Origin: Kitasatospora papulosa
Lineage (GTDB): Bacteria; Actinomycetota; Actinomycetes; Streptomycetales; Streptomycetaceae
Assembly (NCBI RefSeq): GCF_000717245.1
Contig: NZ_JNYQ01000004.1
Coordinates: 620,001-684,000 of the forward strand
Length of the DNA stretch: 64,000 nucleotides
Direction: 5' to 3'
Made by a program: the position numbers and the translations under genes. Numbering within the stretch: position 1 is the first letter of the stretch; every line of letters begins with the position of its first letter. The notes beneath the pieces are model-generated. The model was given only the letters and a program-made list of their open reading frames with translations. It had not been told where the DNA came from and did not search any database. Below, one piece after another: positions 33,725-42,633 of the stretch.

Positions 33725-34828
33725 ATGGAGATTCTGTGGTTCCTGCTCGCCCTGTGCATGCTGGCCGCCGTCGTCGGTCCGTTCATGCTGCGGCGCCGTG
33801 GCGGTATCCGCCAGGTGGCGCCCGGTTCGCCCGACGCCGCCGACCCGGACACCTACGGCTTCGCCCGGCAGGAGGAGCTGGACGTCCGGATGCCGGGCCC
33901 CGACCAGGACCTGCTCGACGTCCTCGACGTCGTGCAGAGCACCCAGAACTGGAAGGCCGCCTCCCAACTGCTCGCGGGTACGCCCAAGGAGAGCGAGGTC
34001 CGCTGGCAGCGGGTGCAGGCGTTCGCGGGTGCGGCCTCCCTGGAGCTGGCGCAGCGGCCGGGTGCCGGAGGCGCGTGGCTGAGGGCGTGGCGGGCCGAGG
34101 CTCCGAAGGACGCGGGCGCCGCCGCGGTGCACGCGGAGTTCCTGGTGCAGCAGGCGTGGCGCACCGGCACGGTGGGCACCGACGACTTCCGGATCATCCT
34201 GGAGGAGGCCCGGACAGTCTGCGGCGAGGCCGCGCTGCTGGCCCCGGGCGACCCCGTCCCGTACATCGTGGAGCTGGCCGTCGCCCGCGGGCTGGGTTAC
34301 TCCCACGAGCAGTTCGACCAGGTCTGGGCGAAGATCATCGACCGTGCTCCCGCGCACATGGGCGCGCACATCGCGGCCCTGCACTTCTGGTGCGAGAAGT
34401 GGCACGGCTCCCGCCAGGAGGCCGACCGTTTCGCGACGACGGCCGCCGCCCGCGCCCCGCAGGGCTCGCTGCTCGCCGCGCTGCCGCTGTTCGCGGTGTA
34501 CGAGCACCTGCCCGAGGTCAATCTGGTGCAGGGCTTCTACCGGGGTGCCGTCGTGACGAAGGCGGTGGAGGGCGCGATGTTCGCCGTGCACGCGGCCCGC
34601 GCCGACGACCCGATGCTCGCGCACGTACGGCACCTGCTGGTCCTCTTCCTGGTCCGCATGGAGCGCTGGTCGGAGGCCATGCACCAGTTCGTCCACGTCG
34701 ACGGGCACGTCGGCGCGCTGCCCTGGACCCAGAACCCCGACCCGGCCGCCGAGTACACGGTGTACCGGGCCCTGGCCGTCGCCGGGTACGAGGCGAACGG
34801 CGGCAGCCCCGCGACCCTGCTCCACTGA
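33725..34828 (+). CDS. Membrane-anchored TPR-like protein of unknown function
   Basis: A 367-residue protein with one N-terminal membrane helix (MEILWFLLALCMLAAVVGPF) and a soluble helical body in which paired helices recur in a TPR-like way (TQNWKAASQLLAGT; LELAQRP; GAAAVHAEFLVQQAW). It is a streptomycete-conserved hypothetical. An in-frame ATG at 33716 is an alternative start. It is followed 41 bp later by a 52-residue membrane protein and then msrA on the same strand, possibly one operon. Confidence 0.75.
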   Translation: MEILWFLLALCMLAAVVGPFMLRRRGGIRQVAPGSPDAADPDTYGFARQEELDVRMPGPDQDLLDVLDVVQSTQNWKAASQLLAGTPKESEVRWQRVQAFAGAASLELAQRPGAGGAWLRAWRAEAPKDAGAAAVHAEFLVQQAWRTGTVGTDDFRIILEEARTVCGEAALLAPGDPVPYIVELAVARGLGYSHEQFDQVWAKIIDRAPAHMGAHIAALHFWCEKWHGSRQEADRFATTAAARAPQGSLLAALPLFAVYEHLPEVNLVQGFYRGAVVTKAVEGAMFAVHAARADDPMLAHVRHLLVLFLVRMERWSEAMHQFVHVDGHVGALPWTQNPDPAAEYTVYRALAVAGYEANGGSPATLLH

Positions 34829-34869
34829 CCCGGCACACCCGCCGCCCCCGAAGGATTGGACCGGCACCC

Positions 34870-35028
34870 ATGGCACGACTGATCCCGCTGATCCTGATAG
34901 GCCTCGCCGTCTTCTTCTGGCTGCGCGCACGCCGGAAGACGGCCGCGTACATGGCCTCCTACGAGTACCCGGCCGGTGCGCACCGCGAAGGTGACGAACG
35001 TCGCGACCCTCCGGCCCCCGCGGCCTGA
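34870..35028 (+). CDS. 52-residue single-TM protein
   Basis: One N-terminal helix (LIPLILIGLAVFFWLRARRK) and a short charged tail ending in DPPAPAA. The ATG is preceded by a run GAAGGATTGGACC that can act as a ribosome site. No family is recognised. Its position between the TPR-like protein and msrA suggests a conserved trio. Confidence 0.55.
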   Translation: MARLIPLILIGLAVFFWLRARRKTAAYMASYEYPAGAHREGDERRDPPAPAA

Positions 35029-35096
35029 GAACACGGAATCCGCGGCGCCCCCACGGCGTTGCAAGAAGCGAACCCCGACCCCGGAGGAGCCACCGC

Positions 35097-35801
35097 ATGT
35101 TCCTGACCCACCGCACCCCGCAGCTCCCCACCCCTGAGGAGGCCCTGCGCGGCCGCCCCGCCCCCGAGTTCACGGTGCCCTCCCGCCACACGGTCCTCGG
35201 CAATCCGCTGACGGGCCCGTACCCGCAGGGCCTGGAGGTCGCCGACTTCGCGCTGGGCTGTTTCTGGGGCGCCGAGCGCAAGTTCTGGCAGACGGAGGGC
35301 GTCTGGACGACGCTCGTCGGGTACCAGGGCGGTTACACCGAGAACCCGTCGTACGAGGAGACCTGCTCCGGCCTCACCGGTCACACGGAGGCGGTCCGGG
35401 TCGTGTTCGACCCGACGGTCGTGAGCTACGCCGAGCTCCTGAAGCTCTTCTGGGAGTCCCACAACCCGACCCAGGGCTTCCGCCAGGGCAACGACGTCGG
35501 TACGCAGTACCGCTCGGCGATCTACACCCACTCCCCCGAGCAGGCGGAGGCCGCCGAGGCGTCCCGTGAGGCGTACCAGCAGGTGCTGACGGGCGCGGGC
35601 TTCAAGGAGATCACCACGGAGATCCTGCCGGCCCAGGGCCGCACCTTCTGGCCCGCGGAGGCCTACCACCAGCAGTACCTGGACAAGAACCCCGACGGTT
35701 ACTGCGGCATCGGCGGCACGGGCGCCACCCTGGAGTCCCCCTCCGAGACCAACTGGGGCCGTGCCTGCCCGACGGGCATCGCCCCGGCGCCGGAGGCCTG
35801 A
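35097..35801 (+). CDS. msrA: Peptide methionine-(S)-sulfoxide reductase
   Basis: A 234-residue MsrA that repairs methionine sulfoxide in proteins. The catalytic Cys55 is in the diagnostic LGCFWGAERKFW. Recycling cysteines lie near the C terminus (GYCGIGGTG; WGRACPTGI), the usual two- or three-Cys relay. The GGAGG site precedes the ATG. It ends at a strong hairpin. Confidence 0.96.
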   Translation: MFLTHRTPQLPTPEEALRGRPAPEFTVPSRHTVLGNPLTGPYPQGLEVADFALGCFWGAERKFWQTEGVWTTLVGYQGGYTENPSYEETCSGLTGHTEAVRVVFDPTVVSYAELLKLFWESHNPTQGFRQGNDVGTQYRSAIYTHSPEQAEAAEASREAYQQVLTGAGFKEITTEILPAQGRTFWPAEAYHQQYLDKNPDGYCGIGGTGATLESPSETNWGRACPTGIAPAPEA

Positions 35802-35824
35802 GGCTCCCGGGCCAGGACGCACCA

Positions 35825-35872
35825 CGCGCCCCGTCCCCGGCACCCGTCACGGGGTGCCGGGGACGGGGCGCG
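35825..35872. terminator. 21-bp bidirectional terminator
   Basis: Perfect 21-bp stem (35825-35845 with 35852-35872), loop of 6, between msrA and the opposing lipase. Confidence 0.9.
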
Positions 35873-35878
35873 TCCGGG

Positions 35879-36625
35879 TCAGGAGGCGACGAAGCGCGCG
35901 ATCTGGCCCAGCACGATCGTGTCCGCCAGGAAGCCGATGTGGGTCTGGCAGGCCACGAGGTTGTTCGTCGCGCCGCTCAGCCTGGTGCTGGTGTACGGCA
36001 GGATGACGCCGTCGCACGCGGAGTACCAGGTGGCGTACCTCGTGTCACCGGGGGTCTCGTCGCCCGAGGTGATCTGCGAGATGAACGAGGAGCCCGGGTA
36101 CATCTGCTGGCAGGTCGTGTAGATCAGGCAGGCGGAGGCGAACGTGGTCCCGTGGTTCGCGCCCGCGATCGAGGCGAGGTGGCTGACGCTGGTGTTCCCG
36201 CCCAGCACCTTCAGGTAGTACTGGCTGACGAGGCCGCCCATCGAGTGGTTGACGATCGCGACCTTGCTCGCCCCGGTGCGGGACTTCACGGTGCTGACGA
36301 AGGACGCGAGGCCCTGCGCGTTGGTGACGTTGTTGCCGTAGGAGTTGTACTCGTAGGCGAAGAGCTTGGAGCTGGACCAGCCGTTGAGCTGGAAGACGCT
36401 CATGGCGGTGACCCAGTTCGAGGCGCTGCCGGTGTAGCCGTGGACGAAGACGACCGGTGTGCTCGTCGACAGCGGCTGCACGGCGGTGCCGGCCTGTGCT
36501 GTCGACGTGGCGGCGGTCGTCGCGGCCGGAGCCGCGCCCGCCGTCGGAGCCGCGGAGAACAGGGAGAACGCGACGGTGACGGCGGCGAGGACGCCGAGAA
36601 GCCGGCGGGGTGAACGACGACGCAT
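35879..36625 (-). CDS. Secreted lipase (alpha/beta hydrolase)
   Basis: A 248-residue secreted lipase of the bacterial class 2 type. A twin-basic signal peptide (MRRRSPRRLLGVLAAVTVAF) ends near GAAPA. Oxyanion region TPVVFVHGYTG, nucleophile Ser in VNHSMGGLVSQ, catalytic Asp in YSACDGVIL and His in QTHIGFLAD are visible. An AGGAGC ribosome site supports the ATG at 36625. It lies downstream of the ClgR-like regulator on the same strand; a link is uncertain. Confidence 0.88.
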   Translation of the reverse strand: MRRRSPRRLLGVLAAVTVAFSLFSAAPTAGAAPAATTAATSTAQAGTAVQPLSTSTPVVFVHGYTGSASNWVTAMSVFQLNGWSSSKLFAYEYNSYGNNVTNAQGLASFVSTVKSRTGASKVAIVNHSMGGLVSQYYLKVLGGNTSVSHLASIAGANHGTTFASACLIYTTCQQMYPGSSFISQITSGDETPGDTRYATWYSACDGVILPYTSTRLSGATNNLVACQTHIGFLADTIVLGQIARFVAS

Positions 36626-36752
36626 GGAACGCTCCTGGCGGGGATCGGGGGCGGGTGCCTGGTCCGACAAGGTTCGGGCCCCGGGCCCCGGATGCCATCG
36701 GCGAATTCACCGGCGTCCGCGAGTCCTGCGCGTACGTCACCCGGACGTGGGG

Positions 36753-37115
36753 TCAGGCGGCCAGCCGGACCGCTCCCCGGGGCATCCGGGCCGTGGACGT
36801 ACGGGAGGGCGCGCTCCGCCGGACGAGCTCGTCCTGGGCCAGGGAGAGCACGTCGGCCAGTCCGAGCCCGAGGGAACGGGCGGCCGCCGCCAGCACCTCG
36901 GACGACGCCTCCTTGCGCCCGCGTTCGACCTCCGAGAGGTAGGGCACGGAGATGCGCGCGGCCTCCGCCACGTCCTTGAGTGTGCGCCGCTGGCCGGCGC
37001 GTTCGCGGCGCAGGACGTCGCCCACGACGTCCCGCCAGAGGGGTTCCCTGTCCGGCGCCGCGGGAACGGGGCGCAGGGGGATCACGCGGGCACGGTCGGG
37101 TGTGTCGCTGCTCAT
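36753..37115 (-). CDS. ClgR/PopR-like XRE regulator with C-terminal LAA
   Basis: A 120-residue regulator with a Cro/CI helix-turn-helix of the ClgR group (VVGDVLRRERAGQRRTLKDV; SVPYLSEVERGRKEASSEVL). ClgR and PopR activate clp protease genes and are themselves Clp substrates. The protein ends in VRLAA, matching the LAA/two-alanine degron on which PopR turnover depends in S. lividans (recalled from published work). No clp genes are in the window, so its target is elsewhere or different. A possible ClgR-type box sits at 37157-37167, upstream of its own start. Confidence 0.85.
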   Translation of the reverse strand: MSSDTPDRARVIPLRPVPAAPDREPLWRDVVGDVLRRERAGQRRTLKDVAEAARISVPYLSEVERGRKEASSEVLAAAARSLGLGLADVLSLAQDELVRRSAPSRTSTARMPRGAVRLAA

Positions 37116-37136
37116 CGTCCGAGCCTAGGAGCGGTG

Positions 37137-37174
37137 CGCCCGGCGCGGGAGAGGTTCGCCCTCCGCGCCGGGCG
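37137..37174. promoter_or_regulatory. Inverted repeat and ClgR-box-like site
   Basis: A perfect 12-bp inverted repeat (37137-37148 with 37163-37174) begins 22 bp upstream of the regulator start. The minus strand at 37157-37167 reads CGC-GGAGG-GCG, close to the recalled ClgR consensus CGC-YNANR-GCG. It may be an autoregulatory site or a leader hairpin. Confidence 0.4.
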
Positions 37175-37337
37175 TATCTGCTGTCGGCAGAACGGTCTCT
37201 CCCCGCAGGACCCGCGGGCAAGCGAGCGGACGCGGCGCGAACAGCTCGAAGCGGTCGATGCGGCCGGGGCCTCACACGGCTGAGCCCGACGGCCGCGAGG
37301 CCCCCGGGCACGCCGGAGGCCTCACCGACGGGCCGTG

Positions 37338-37374
37338 GGCCCGGTACGGAACACGGTCTGTCCCGTACCGGGCC
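37338..37374. terminator. Hairpin after the pectate lyase fragment
   Basis: Perfect 12-bp stem (37338-37349 with 37363-37374), loop of 13, just past the pectate lyase stop on the minus strand. Confidence 0.65.
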
Positions 37375-37408
37375 GGCCCGGCGGCGGCCGGACACCTGCC
37401 GCGGTGGG

Positions 37409-37948
37409 TCAGCTTCCGATGTTGCCCTGCGGGCCGGCGTACTGCTTGAGCAGGGCGGGGACGTCCGCTGCCGGGTCCAGGGTGTAGCTGTAGTGGTCGC
37501 CCGGCTTGAAGGTCGTCCCGTTGGTCTGCTGCTTGCCGGTGCAGGAGACGCAGATGCTGCCGGTCTGGGTGAGGGACGCGGCGGTGGTGTCGACGTAGTA
37601 GGGGTTGGCGACGCTCTGGTAGTAGCTGTTCTCGATGACGGTCTTCGAGGCGCCGCGTGACAGGTTCCCGTACGAGGTCACGTTCTGCATGTGGTTGTTG
37701 TAGAGGTGCGCGAAGGCGACGTTGTCGATGCTGGGGTTGCGCTGGTTGGTGTCGTGGATCCAGTTGTGGTGGATCGTCATCCGCGCGGTGACGTTGTCCG
37801 TCCAGCCGATGCCGAAGGCCTTGTTCTGCTCACCGAGGACGTTCCAGGAGACGGTGAGGTAGCTGGTGTCCTTGCGGCTGTCGATGAGCCCGTCGTTCAT
37901 CCGCTCGATGCGGTTGTGGTCGATCCAGATGTGGTCGGCGGTGTCCAT
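37409..37948 (-). pseudogene. Pectate lyase family 1, C-terminal fragment
   Basis: About 179 codons of a PL1 pectate lyase. It retains HIWIDHNRIERMND, the calcium-side ARMTIHHNWIHDT, and the RNPS segment with the catalytic Arg, ending in a normal C terminus. Signal peptide and the first half of the beta-helix are missing. Upstream of about 37948 the minus strand is only antisense to another lyase fragment. The frame runs on into that DNA, so a fusion peptide could be read, but no ribosome site or signal sequence is seen. Confidence 0.85.
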
Positions 37949-38416
37949 CTCAGCCCGGTGACGGTGCGCGGCAGTTGGTCCTACCGCAACGGCAACGGCT
38001 TCACCCTCGGCGGCGGCCACACCTCGGCCTCCGTCGCCCATGTGCTGACCGACGACGTGGCCTGGGACAACGCCGGGCTCGGCTTCAACGACGAGGGCAA
38101 CCCCGGTGCGATCCGTCTCACCCGCAACACGGCCTTCCGCAACGGCACGGGCTTCCACCTGGTCACCGCCGCCGCCGTGCTGAACGCCAACGCGGCGGCG
38201 GACAGCGGCGAGGGGCGGGACGCGGTGCTCGCGGATTCCGCCAGGTCCGAGGGCAACACCTGGGACGGCGGCGCCGCGCCGGTGTTCACCACTACCGACC
38301 CGTCCACCGCCGAGGCCGCCCGCGCGGCCGACGCCACCCTGCCCCGGACCGCCTTCCTGACCTCGTCCGGCACCGCGCCGGGCGCGCGTATGACACCCCG
38401 GGAGGACGCACGGTGA
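37949..38416 (+). pseudogene. Pectate lyase-like beta-helix, C-terminal fragment
   Basis: About 155 codons matching the C-terminal coils of a right-handed parallel beta-helix lyase of the PL9 kind (SPVTVRGSWSYRNGNGFTLG; NPGAIRLTRNTAFRNGTGFH), ending at a normal stop. Start, signal peptide and N-terminal coils are gone. It abuts the PL1 fragment within a few bases in opposite orientation. The simplest history is one deletion that removed the shared promoter and both 5' halves of two divergent genes. Confidence 0.8.
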
Positions 38417-38606
38417 GGATCCTGGTCAACGCGCCGGGACGACGGTCGTCGGAGCGGGCAGCCGCGGTTCCTGTCCGGAGTTCCGGAAGTGTCCCTGATC
38501 CCGCACGACGACCGACCACTCTCCCCGGCACACCGGCGAGCGAAACTCGGGGAGCGCCGCCACGCGGTCCGGGGATCGTCACCCCGGACCCCGCGACGCC
38601 GCCCCG

Positions 38607-39986
38607 TCAGATCAGGCCCTGCGCCAGCATGGCCTCCGCGACGATCTCGAAGCCGGCGATGTTCGCGCCGACCACGTAGTTGCCCGGGCTGCCGTACTTC
38701 TCGGCCGTCGTGTGGCAGGAGTCGTGGATGTGGCGCATGATCTGCGCGAGCCGCTCCTCGGTGTGGGCGAAGGTCCACGAGTCACGGGACGCGTTCTGCT
38801 GCATCTCCAGGGCGCTGGTGGCCACCCCGCCCGCGTTGGCCGCCTTGCCGGGGGCGAAGGCGACGCCCGCCTCCTGGAAGACGTGGACGGCCTCCGGGGT
38901 GGTCGGCATGTTGGCGCCCTCGGCGACCGCCTTCACGCCGTTGCGCACGAGGGCGAGCGCGTCGGCCTCGTGGAGTTCGTTCTGGGTGGCGCAGGGCAGG
39001 GCGACGTCCACGGGGACGCTCCAGACGCCGGCGCCCTCGACGTAGCGCACGTGCTCGCCGCGCCGCTCGGCGTACTCGGAGATCCGGCCGCGGCCCGTCT
39101 CCTTGATCTCCTTGAGCAGATCGAGGTCGATGCCCTTCTCGTCGACGACGTAGCCGCCCGAGTCGGAGCAGGTCACGACGGTCGCGCCGAGCTGCTGGGC
39201 CTTCTCGATGGCGTAGATGGCCACGTTGCCGGAGCCGGAGACCGCGATGCGCTGGCCGTCCAGGGACTCCCCGCGGACGCGCAGCATCTCGGCGGTGAAG
39301 AGGACGCAGCCGTAGCCGGTCGCCTCGGTGCGGGCCTGTGCGCCGCCCCAGCCGAGGCCCTTCCCGGTGAGCACACCGGACTCGTAGCGGTTGGTGATGC
39401 GCTTGTACTGGCCGAAGAGGTAGCCGATCTCGCGGCCGCCGACGCCGATGTCACCGGCGGGGACGTCGGTGTACTCGCCCAGGTGGCGGTGGAGTTCCGT
39501 CATGAACGACTGGCAGAACCGCATGACCTCGGCGTCGGACCGGCCCTTGGGGTCGAAGTCCGCGCCGCCCTTGCCGCCGCCGATCGGCATTCCGGTCAGG
39601 GCATTCTTGAAGATCTGCTCGAAGCCGAGGAACTTCACGATGCCGAGGTTGACGGAGGGGTGGAAGCGCAGTCCGCCCTTGTAGGGGCCGAGCGCGCTGG
39701 AGAACTCGACGCGGAAACCGCGGTTGACGTGGATGTCGCCGGAGTCGTCCGACCACGGCACCCGGAAGATCAGCTGGCGCTCGGGCTCGCAGATCCGCTC
39801 GATGATGCGGGCGTCGACGAACTCCGGGCGCTGCGCCAGCACGGGGCCCAGGGTTTCCAGGACCTCGCGCACAGCCTGGTGGAACTCGCTCTCGCCCTGG
39901 TTGCGCCGCAGGATCTCCGCGTAGAGCGGCTCGATGACACGGTTCCCGGCGGTACGCGGGGTGAGGGAGTCGGAACTGGCCGGCAT
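38607..39986 (-). CDS. gdhA: NADP-specific glutamate dehydrogenase
   Basis: A 459-residue hexameric-type GDH that aminates 2-oxoglutarate with NADPH. The glutamate-binding and catalytic region PYKGGLRFHPSVNLG and GMPIGGGKGGADFDPKGRSD holds the active lysine; the dinucleotide loop is VSGSGNVAIYAIEK. The length is that of the 50-kDa assimilatory class rather than the long catabolic GDH of streptomycetes. It is monocistronic, with 293 bp upstream that show no other gene. Confidence 0.95.
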   Translation of the reverse strand: MPASSDSLTPRTAGNRVIEPLYAEILRRNQGESEFHQAVREVLETLGPVLAQRPEFVDARIIERICEPERQLIFRVPWSDDSGDIHVNRGFRVEFSSALGPYKGGLRFHPSVNLGIVKFLGFEQIFKNALTGMPIGGGKGGADFDPKGRSDAEVMRFCQSFMTELHRHLGEYTDVPAGDIGVGGREIGYLFGQYKRITNRYESGVLTGKGLGWGGAQARTEATGYGCVLFTAEMLRVRGESLDGQRIAVSGSGNVAIYAIEKAQQLGATVVTCSDSGGYVVDEKGIDLDLLKEIKETGRGRISEYAERRGEHVRYVEGAGVWSVPVDVALPCATQNELHEADALALVRNGVKAVAEGANMPTTPEAVHVFQEAGVAFAPGKAANAGGVATSALEMQQNASRDSWTFAHTEERLAQIMRHIHDSCHTTAEKYGSPGNYVVGANIAGFEIVAEAMLAQGLI

Positions 39987-40279
39987 CTGATCAACCTTCC
40001 GTGGGTGGGCTCATGCGCGTCGGCGCTCCCTGTCCCCGGAGGCGCCCCCCGGCCCGTGGGGGCCGTTGCATCCGGCAAGTCTCGCAGTGCGGCCCGGCCG
40101 CGCCCGGACGACATCCACATAGTGGCCACCACCGTTCGCCCCGGTACGCGCGATTCCGCGGGGCGGCAGCCCTCTGCCGCCGGGGCGGAGGGGCCGCACG
40201 GCGCCCGTTCCGCGGGGCAGTGCGGGTGGCGAACCTCACAGCCGGAGGAGGACGGCCGTGAGGTCCGCGGGGGTACGGG

Positions 40280-40963
40280 TCAGGCCGCCGCGTTCTCCGT
40301 CACCGTCACCTTTCCCTTGCGGATGGTCGCCACCCGGGGCGCCTTGCGGGCCAGCGAGCTGTCGTGCGTGACCATCACGAAGGTCAGCCCGTGCTCCTTC
40401 CACAGTCCGTCGAGGAGGTCCATGATCTCGTCGCGCATGGACTCGTCGAGGTTGCCGGTCGGCTCGTCGGCCAGCAGCACCTTGGGCCGCTTGACCAGGG
40501 CCCTGGCGATGGCGACGCGCTGCTGCTGGCCGCCGGACATCTCGCTCGGCAGGTGGGTGGGCCGGTCGCCGAGGCCCACCGACTCCAGTGCCTCCGCGGC
40601 GCGTTCGCGGCGGGTCCTCGCCCCGAGGCCGAGGGGGACGAGGGCGGTCTCGACGTTCTCCTGGGCGGTGAGCGTCGGGATCAGGTTGAAGCTCTGGAAG
40701 ACGAATCCGATGGACTCGGCCCGGACCTTGGTGAGCCGGGACTCGGGGAGCCTGGCCAGGTCGACGCCGTCGAGCTCGACGGTGCCGGCGGTGGGCCGGT
40801 CCAGCCCGCCCAGCATCTGCAGGAGGGTGGACTTGCCTCCGCCGGTGGGGCCCTGGATGACGAGCCTGCCGCCGTCCTCGATGGTCAGGTCGACGCCGGC
40901 GAGCGCGTCGACGGGATTCTTGCCGCGCATGTAGCGCTTGGTGACGCCCTTGAGCTGGTACAC
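40280..40963 (-). CDS. MacB/LolD-type ABC transporter ATPase
   Basis: A 227-residue ATPase. Walker A is IQGPTGGGKSTLLQ, the signature LPSEMSGGQQQRVAIARAL, and Walker B VLLADEPTGNLDES, the exact form used by MacB/LolD-type machines. It pairs with the FtsX-like permease 48 bp upstream in transcription order. Such pairs use mechanotransmission to export peptides, lipoproteins or envelope stress signals; the substrate is unknown. Confidence 0.93.
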   Translation of the reverse strand: MYQLKGVTKRYMRGKNPVDALAGVDLTIEDGGRLVIQGPTGGGKSTLLQMLGGLDRPTAGTVELDGVDLARLPESRLTKVRAESIGFVFQSFNLIPTLTAQENVETALVPLGLGARTRRERAAEALESVGLGDRPTHLPSEMSGGQQQRVAIARALVKRPKVLLADEPTGNLDESMRDEIMDLLDGLWKEHGLTFVMVTHDSSLARKAPRVATIRKGKVTVTENAAA

Positions 40964-41011
40964 GTGTGGACTCCTGCTGCTACGTACGGGAAGGGGCGGG
41001 GCGGGGCGGTG

Positions 41012-42481
41012 TCACGCGACGCGGCGCAGGGCGTCGGCCGGGCGCAGCCGGGAGGCCCGCCAGCCGCCGAAGGCTCCCGCGACGAGTCCGCCGGCCACCG
41101 CGAGGGCGACGGCGACGAGGATCGTGGTGAGGGAGACCGGTGCGGTCAGCGCGATGTCGAGGGTCCTGGACGCGGTCTGACGGCCGGGGCCGCCTCCGCC
41201 CATGGGGCCGCCGCCGCCCATGCCGCCGCCTCCGCCGCCCGAGGAACCGAGCTGGGCGGTGAGGGTGGGGCTGACGGCGGTCACGGCGTAGGCACCGGCG
41301 AGGCCGACGGCGATACCGAGGACACCGCCCATCAGGCCGTTGACCAGGGCTTCGCCGATCACCTGGCGGGTGACGCGTCCGCTCTTCCAGCCGAGGGCCT
41401 TGAGGGTGCCGAACTCGCGCACACGGCGGCTGACCGCGGAGGAGGTCAGCAGGCCCGCGACGAGGAACGCGGCGACCAGGACGGCGATCGAGAGCCACTT
41501 GCCGACGCTGGAGGCCAGGTCGGAGGCGGTGGAGAGGGAGCCGGACACCGTGTCGGCGAGGTCGGCGGAGGTGGTGACCGTCGTACCGGAGACGTTCTTC
41601 TGGATGGCGGCCTTGACGGTGTCGATCTGCTGGGAATCGGCGGCCTGGACGTAGACCGTGGTGATCTTGTCCTTGGAGTCGGCGACGGTCTGCGCCTGCT
41701 TCAGCGGGATGTAGACGTCGGCGGCGGCGTCGCCGCTGTCCGCGGTGGAGACGCCCACGATCGTGTAGGCGGTGCCGGAGACGGTGACCGTCTTGCCGAC
41801 CGCGAGTTCCTTCTCCTTGGCGTAGGCGGAGTCGACGACCGCGACCTCGGCGTCGGTCTCGGACGCCTTGAACGTACGGCCCTCGGTGATCCTGGAGGAG
41901 GTAAGCGGGCCGAGGTCCTGCTGGGTGACGTCGGTGCCGTACACGGTGAAGGAGTTGACGTCGAAGGAGGCGCCGCCGCCCTCGACCCGGCCCTGCGGCT
42001 GGCCTCCGCCGCCCTGGCCGCCGCCGGGGCCGCCCTGGCTCTGCCCCGAGCTCTCGTCCTGCTTGAACTCGCCGCGCTTGAACTGGCCGTCGACCTTCAT
42101 GACCGTCAGGCTCAGCCCGCCGACGGCGTTCGCGACGCCGTCCTGCTCGCCCACCGTGTCGACGGTGCCGGCCGCGAGCGTCTGGAAGCCCTGGACCATG
42201 ACCCGGTCCGTGCTCTGGGTCGCGTCGTCGTCCTCGGCGTCGAACTCGAACCGGGGACGCTCGGTGCCTCCGGAGCCCTGGGCGGCCGCGGCCTTGGTCA
42301 CCGTCATGTCCGTGCCCAGGCCGTACAGCGATTCCAGGACCTTGTCCTGGGCCTTGCTCATGCCGACGGAGACCGAGCTGACGATGATGACCAGCGCAAT
42401 GCCGAGGGCGAGCCCCGAGGCGACGACGAGCGCCGCCTTTCTGCGGCGGCGCAGCTCGCGCCGGAGGTAGGTGAAGAACAT
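41012..42481 (-). CDS. FtsX/MacB-like ABC permease with Gly-rich inserts
   Basis: A 489-residue permease with the four-helix FtsX plan: one helix near the N terminus, a large external domain, then three helices in the last 170 residues (AVLVAAFLVAGLLTSSAVSR onward). The external domain contains a Gly/Gln-rich stretch (about 148-166), and the loop between the last two helices has a second one rich in Gly, Met and Pro (about 420-440). These inserts are unusual and probably unstructured. It is upstream of and co-transcribed with its ATPase. Confidence 0.9.
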   Translation of the reverse strand: MFFTYLRRELRRRRKAALVVASGLALGIALVIIVSSVSVGMSKAQDKVLESLYGLGTDMTVTKAAAAQGSGGTERPRFEFDAEDDDATQSTDRVMVQGFQTLAAGTVDTVGEQDGVANAVGGLSLTVMKVDGQFKRGEFKQDESSGQSQGGPGGGQGGGGQPQGRVEGGGASFDVNSFTVYGTDVTQQDLGPLTSSRITEGRTFKASETDAEVAVVDSAYAKEKELAVGKTVTVSGTAYTIVGVSTADSGDAAADVYIPLKQAQTVADSKDKITTVYVQAADSQQIDTVKAAIQKNVSGTTVTTSADLADTVSGSLSTASDLASSVGKWLSIAVLVAAFLVAGLLTSSAVSRRVREFGTLKALGWKSGRVTRQVIGEALVNGLMGGVLGIAVGLAGAYAVTAVSPTLTAQLGSSGGGGGGMGGGGPMGGGGPGRQTASRTLDIALTAPVSLTTILVAVALAVAGGLVAGAFGGWRASRLRPADALRRVA

Positions 42482-42563
42482 GGCGCGAAGGTATGGAGCG
42501 GGCGTGATGAGGAGTTAAGTCTCCGATGAGAGCTGGATGAGAACGCCTGCCGCCCGCACACGC

Positions 42564-42606
42564 CGAAGGCGGCGGCACCCGGATCGTCCGGATACCGCCG
42601 CCTTCG
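42564..42606. terminator. Terminator after the L,D-transpeptidase gene
   Basis: Perfect 12-bp outer stem (42564-42575 with 42595-42606) plus a short inner stem in the loop, just downstream of the transpeptidase stop on the minus strand. Confidence 0.75.
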
Positions 42607-42633
42607 TGCGGGGAGAGGAGTGCGCCTTCGGGA

